DNA of 7,244 nucleotides, taken from the NCBI GenBank assembly GCA_030611905.1, contig JAUWOX010000051.1, positions 1 through 7,244 of the forward strand. Reading direction: 5' to 3'. Below the pieces are notes generated by a model. That model saw only the letters and a list, made by a program, of their open reading frames with translations. It was not told the DNA's origin and did not search any database. The position numbers were made by a program, and so were the translations under genes. Source of the stretch: a bacterium. GTDB lineage: Bacteria > Patescibacteriota > JABMPQ01 > JAQVVF01. How positions within the stretch are numbered: position 1 is the first letter of the stretch; the number at the start of each line of letters is the position of its first letter. Shown here piece after piece: positions 4,524 to 7,244 of this stretch.

Positions 4524-6983
4524 ATGAGGCAAGGATTAATTAGGGGAGGTTTTTTTATTTGTTGTGCTTTTTTGATGTGTGGTTGTGTGGGGGGAGAGCT
4601 AGAAGAAGAAGGCTTTGTAGTAGTAGTTTCTTTTACGGGGGATAAGACTACAGGGGATAAGACAGAGATAGTCGATGATGTTGATGATGAGGAGAGTATT
4701 CCTGGCATAGGAAGTGTTATTGAAAGAGAGGGTTTTGGTTATAGAAATAACAATTTAAGTATTGATTTTGTTTTTCCAGAAGATTGGCGTATTCTTGAGC
4801 CGTTGGTTTTAGAAGGAGAAGGATTGTCTTTGTTGTTGAGTAATTTTGACTTTGATGATGGACTTCATCCTTTAGTAGGAGAGATATTAGTTGAATTGTT
4901 TAGATTTGATCGAGGGGGAAGTTCTTTGCAGGATTTTGTAATAGAACTTGAGCGGGATTTTGATCGGAGTAATGCGGTTTTTGTAGATTTTGATGAGGGT
5001 GATGATTTTGTTTGGTTTTGGTGGAAACTTAATGATGTTCCAGAGAATTGGCAGGGGGGATGGTTTCCGAGATATGTTTGGAGATATTATATAGCGAATG
5101 GAGAGGCTGTTTATCTTTTTTCAGCAGTGGTCAATTTAGTGGATCGTGATTTATTGAGAGATTTTAAGAGTCTGATTTCTACTGTTCGTTTTGAAGATAC
5201 TTCGGGAAGGCTTTCTTTTAGAAGTGCGGATTTGGCTTCTCCGATCGAATTATGGTGTCCATGGCCAGTAGGGCAAAGATGGATGGTTGGTGGAATGGGT
5301 AGTTATTATGGTGAAGGGTACCATCGGGGTATTCATTACTACTGTGTAGATATGAATTGGGTTGATGGTGATGATATGGGGCAAAATATTTTAGCGGCAG
5401 CTGATGGAGTGGTATCGGAAAATAGGTTTAATAATGGTTATGGTTGGATGGTGAGGATTAATCATGTTCAGAATACGCAGACTCTTTATGCGCATTTATC
5501 AGAACGATCTAATTTAGTAGTTGGGCAGCGTGTTTCTCATGGAGACGTGATAGGTCGGTGTGGTAATACGCCGGGACTCCCCTTTTCGACTGGTTCGCAT
5601 TTGCATTTTTGTTTTTATCAGAATGGGGTAAGCGTTCCACCGGAGCCATTAGAGGGACATATTTTATCTGATGGGTTGGTGATTACTTCGCAGAATCGAC
5701 GAAGGCCAAGTTATGCTTGTGAATATTATAGACAGGATCCTGACAATACAATTGAATTGTATCGAGGAGATGTGGGGGAGTTTATAGTTGCTTATAGAAA
5801 TAAAGGTGATAGATCTTGGCGAAGGGATCGAGCAAGTCAAGATTATATCGAGTTGCGGTCGGTGAATTCAGGAGGAGAAGAGATCAAGAGCTTTTTGTGT
5901 CATCGGTCGTGGATAGGGGGTGGTTGTCGTCGTGTGGGTACACAGATAGCCGACATTGTTTCTTCGGGGGAAAGCGCTTGGTTTCAGTTTAAGATTAAGG
6001 TTCCAAACGATGCGCAGATAGGCAGAGTATATAAAGTATATTTTCGGCCTTGGCATAAATCGGGTGGTTTATTGAGTGGTTGGGGTGAAATGTATTTTAG
6101 AGTAAAAGTTAAGCGAAGAGAGGGGCTAGATGAATGCAGTCCTGGTCAGGTTAGAAGTAGGAACTGTGGATTATGTGGAAGACAAGAGAGAAGTTGTAGG
6201 AATAATGGTATGTGGAGAGATTGGGGGGAATGTAGGATGCAGGGAGAATGTGATCCTGATCAATTTCATGTGAGGGGTTGTGGATATTGCGGAAGACAAA
6301 GAAGAGATTGTTCTAATGATTGTCGATGGCAGGCATGGGGTGCATGTGAGGGCGAAGGTGGAGTTTGTGTCCCAAGTCAAACCGAAGAGGTAGAATTTCC
6401 TCTTAATATTGGACAATGCAATGTTTGTTTAGCAACGCGAACCTGTATGGCAAATTGTTTATGGGGTAGCTTGAGTGGTTGTCGGCCAGTTGGAGCAAGT
6501 CAAGAAGTTTGTGATTTAAGGGATAATAACTGTGATGGAGAAATTGACAATGGAGCGCATTGTCGTCAGCCGGTTTATAGATTTTATAGAAATGTTGATG
6601 GCGATGTAAATCATGCTTATAGAAATGAAGGCGGAGAAATGAATGGTTATGCGTCAGAGGGTTTGAAATTTAGGACTTATCGAAATAGAGTAAATGATAG
6701 ATTAGTCAGATTGTGGAAATTAAGACATGGTGAGCCGAGAGACACTTTATTGACGACTAATAGTGAAGAACGGGATAGAATTATTAGAAGTCATGGTTAT
6801 GAAGATAGGGGGGATATAGGTTTTTGTGCTAGAGAAGAAGTGCGTGGTTCAACGCCTTTATATCGGTTATGGAATGGAGGAGTATTTAATCATTTTTATA
6901 CGACTGATCGAGGAGAACGGAATAATGTTTCGGCGAATTTGGGTTATACTAGAGAAGGGATTGAATGTTGGGTATGGCCATAA
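4524..6983 (+). CDS. Modular lipoprotein: PsbP-like, M23 peptidase, Ig-like, Cys-rich/MopE-like and DUF5648-type repeats
   Basis: This 819-residue surface protein probably cleaves peptidoglycan cross-bridges. Residues 1-20 (MRQGLIRGG, then a hydrophobic run to MCGC) resemble a lipoprotein signal, with Cys20 as the lipid site; the lipobox is atypical. An acidic linker to about 69 contains a TGDKT duplication. Residues 72-224 resemble PsbP-like domains. The M23 domain (about 244-372) has metal ligands His267, Asp276 and His361, with His324 and His359 at the expected catalytic positions. An Ig-like domain of the NBR1 style spans about 398-532. Three Cys-rich repeats (538-570, 576-608, 615-653) end in a MopE-like motif, CDLRDNNCDG (663-672). 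Three repeats resembling DUF5648 follow (about 683-726, 727-770, 774-819), the last containing NHFYTTDRGER. Only 14 Lys against about 78 Arg is unusual. Full catalytic residues suggest an active enzyme. Domain names other than M23 are from remembered consensus. Confidence 0.87.
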   Translation: MRQGLIRGGFFICCAFLMCGCVGGELEEEGFVVVVSFTGDKTTGDKTEIVDDVDDEESIPGIGSVIEREGFGYRNNNLSIDFVFPEDWRILEPLVLEGEGLSLLLSNFDFDDGLHPLVGEILVELFRFDRGGSSLQDFVIELERDFDRSNAVFVDFDEGDDFVWFWWKLNDVPENWQGGWFPRYVWRYYIANGEAVYLFSAVVNLVDRDLLRDFKSLISTVRFEDTSGRLSFRSADLASPIELWCPWPVGQRWMVGGMGSYYGEGYHRGIHYYCVDMNWVDGDDMGQNILAAADGVVSENRFNNGYGWMVRINHVQNTQTLYAHLSERSNLVVGQRVSHGDVIGRCGNTPGLPFSTGSHLHFCFYQNGVSVPPEPLEGHILSDGLVITSQNRRRPSYACEYYRQDPDNTIELYRGDVGEFIVAYRNKGDRSWRRDRASQDYIELRSVNSGGEEIKSFLCHRSWIGGGCRRVGTQIADIVSSGESAWFQFKIKVPNDAQIGRVYKVYFRPWHKSGGLLSGWGEMYFRVKVKRREGLDECSPGQVRSRNCGLCGRQERSCRNNGMWRDWGECRMQGECDPDQFHVRGCGYCGRQRRDCSNDCRWQAWGACEGEGGVCVPSQTEEVEFPLNIGQCNVCLATRTCMANCLWGSLSGCRPVGASQEVCDLRDNNCDGEIDNGAHCRQPVYRFYRNVDGDVNHAYRNEGGEMNGYASEGLKFRTYRNRVNDRLVRLWKLRHGEPRDTLLTTNSEERDRIIRSHGYEDRGDIGFCAREEVRGSTPLYRLWNGGVFNHFYTTDRGERNNVSANLGYTREGIECWVWP
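4635..4664 (+). repeat. 15-bp tandem duplication in the lipoprotein linker
   Basis: Two adjacent 15-bp units (4635-4649 and 4650-4664) encode TGDKT twice, differing only at third codon positions. The duplication lies in the flexible linker after the lipid anchor. Confidence 0.85.
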
Positions 6984-7033
6984 AAAATAAAAAACACATA
7001 TACAATATCAAAAAGTTTGTTCTTTAATGATTG

Positions 7034-7059
7034 CCAGCTTGAGGAAAGCTGGTTTTTTT
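7034..7059 (+). terminator. Intrinsic terminator of the modular lipoprotein gene
   Basis: CCAGCTT (7034-7040) pairs perfectly with AAGCTGG (7046-7052) around a GAGGA loop, followed by seven T (7053-7059). It lies 50 bp after the stop codon. Confidence 0.92.
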
Positions 7060-7062
7060 ATC

Positions 7063-7162
7063 CCCTAAAATTTTTTTAAGATTAAAAACATTTTGATGTA
7101 ATGCAAGGGTAAGATGGCATTAAGTGAATCAATGTGTTTTTTTGAGAGGAAAATTTTTAGGG
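7063..7162. other. Nested inverted repeats, possible structured element
   Basis: An outer pair, CCCTAAAATTTT (7063-7074) and its near complement (7150-7162, one bulge), encloses an inner imperfect hairpin. The inner stem pairs TTGAT and TAATGC (7093-7097, 7099-7104) with GCATTA and ATCAA (7117-7122, 7128-7132), and a T run follows at 7137-7143. It could be a small RNA, a remnant mobile element or chance in AT-rich DNA. No promoter upstream was identified. Confidence 0.3.
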
Positions 7163-7194
7163 ATGAATTTGTTGATAACTTGTTTGATTTAAAG

Positions 7195-7203
7195 TGTTAT
7201 AAT
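7195..7203 (+). promoter_or_regulatory. Extended -10 promoter reading out of the window
   Basis: TGTTATAAT is a perfect extended -10 element. TTGATA lies upstream at 7172-7177, but its 20-bp spacing is too long for a good -35. A transcript starting near 7210 would run through the 9-bp repeats toward a gene beyond the window. Confidence 0.5.
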
Positions 7204-7238
7204 TAAATTGATTAAATTTATTAAACTGATTAAATACA
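7203..7238. repeat. Four-unit 9-bp tandem repeat (TTAAANNNA)
   Basis: Four consecutive 9-bp units start at 7203, 7212, 7221 and 7230. Each begins with TTAAA and ends in A, with variable middle bases (TTG, TTT, CTG, TAC). The first unit overlaps the last base of the -10 element, so the array would form the start of the transcript or a binding array. Confidence 0.7.
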
Positions 7239-7244
7239 AAATTA

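Noticed and set aside
4469..4708. Ser/Thr/Pro-rich minus-strand frame opposite the lipoprotein start
   Set aside because: It is antisense to the signal peptide and acidic linker of a well-supported gene; its composition simply mirrors GAT/GAA/GTA codons.

Overview
The window is an AT-rich stretch of a bacterial chromosome. Gene content and style suggest a Patescibacteria (Candidate Phyla Radiation, CPR) genome: a YibE/F-type membrane protein, a small single-pass sortase, exported polysaccharide enzymes, compact genes with independent terminators, and short tandem repeats at gene 3' ends. This placement is an inference from gene types (about 0.65 sure); no rRNA or phylogenetic marker is present. 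The standard code fits, with UGG for Trp and UAA stops at every gene.

Layout. 1-421: 3' end of a plus-strand YibE/F-family membrane protein, cut by the window edge. 416-473: a heptamer repeat and a terminator hairpin. 472-1320 (minus): a membrane-anchored polysaccharide deacetylase with a GTG start. 1321-1907: a 587-bp AT-rich intergenic region with 12-bp tandem repeats, short direct repeats, one perfect DnaA-box nonamer and the promoter of the next gene. 1908-2285 (plus): a PadR-family regulator with a CxxC motif. 2384-3658 (plus): a secreted clan GH-A glycoside hydrolase (GH39/PslG-like) with a very basic tail, transcribed from a promoter almost on top of its start codon. 3659-3874: two terminators, one per strand, around another heptamer repeat. 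3875-4453 (minus): a sortase. 4524-6983 (plus): an 819-residue modular lipoprotein, divergent from the sortase. 6984-7244: terminator, a possible structured element, and an extended -10 promoter followed by 9-bp repeats, which probably leads to a gene outside the window.

How the genes fit together. Every complete gene except the PadR regulator encodes an exported or membrane-anchored protein that should act on cell-surface polymers: deacetylation of a polysaccharide, hydrolysis of a glycan, transpeptidation of surface proteins, and a peptidoglycan peptidase. No glycosyltransferase, polymer export gene or sortase substrate is visible, so this looks like an envelope-remodelling locus rather than a biosynthetic one. 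The PadR regulator may control itself and the glycoside hydrolase, because the same AATATATC octamer lies in both start regions.

The most unusual item is the large lipoprotein: a PsbP-like N-terminal domain, an M23 metallopeptidase, an Ig-like domain, three cysteine-rich repeats with a MopE-like motif, and three DUF5648-type repeats. The Cys-rich part is of a style I associate with Myxococcota and relatives, which makes transfer or a host-attachment and wall-lysis role worth testing.
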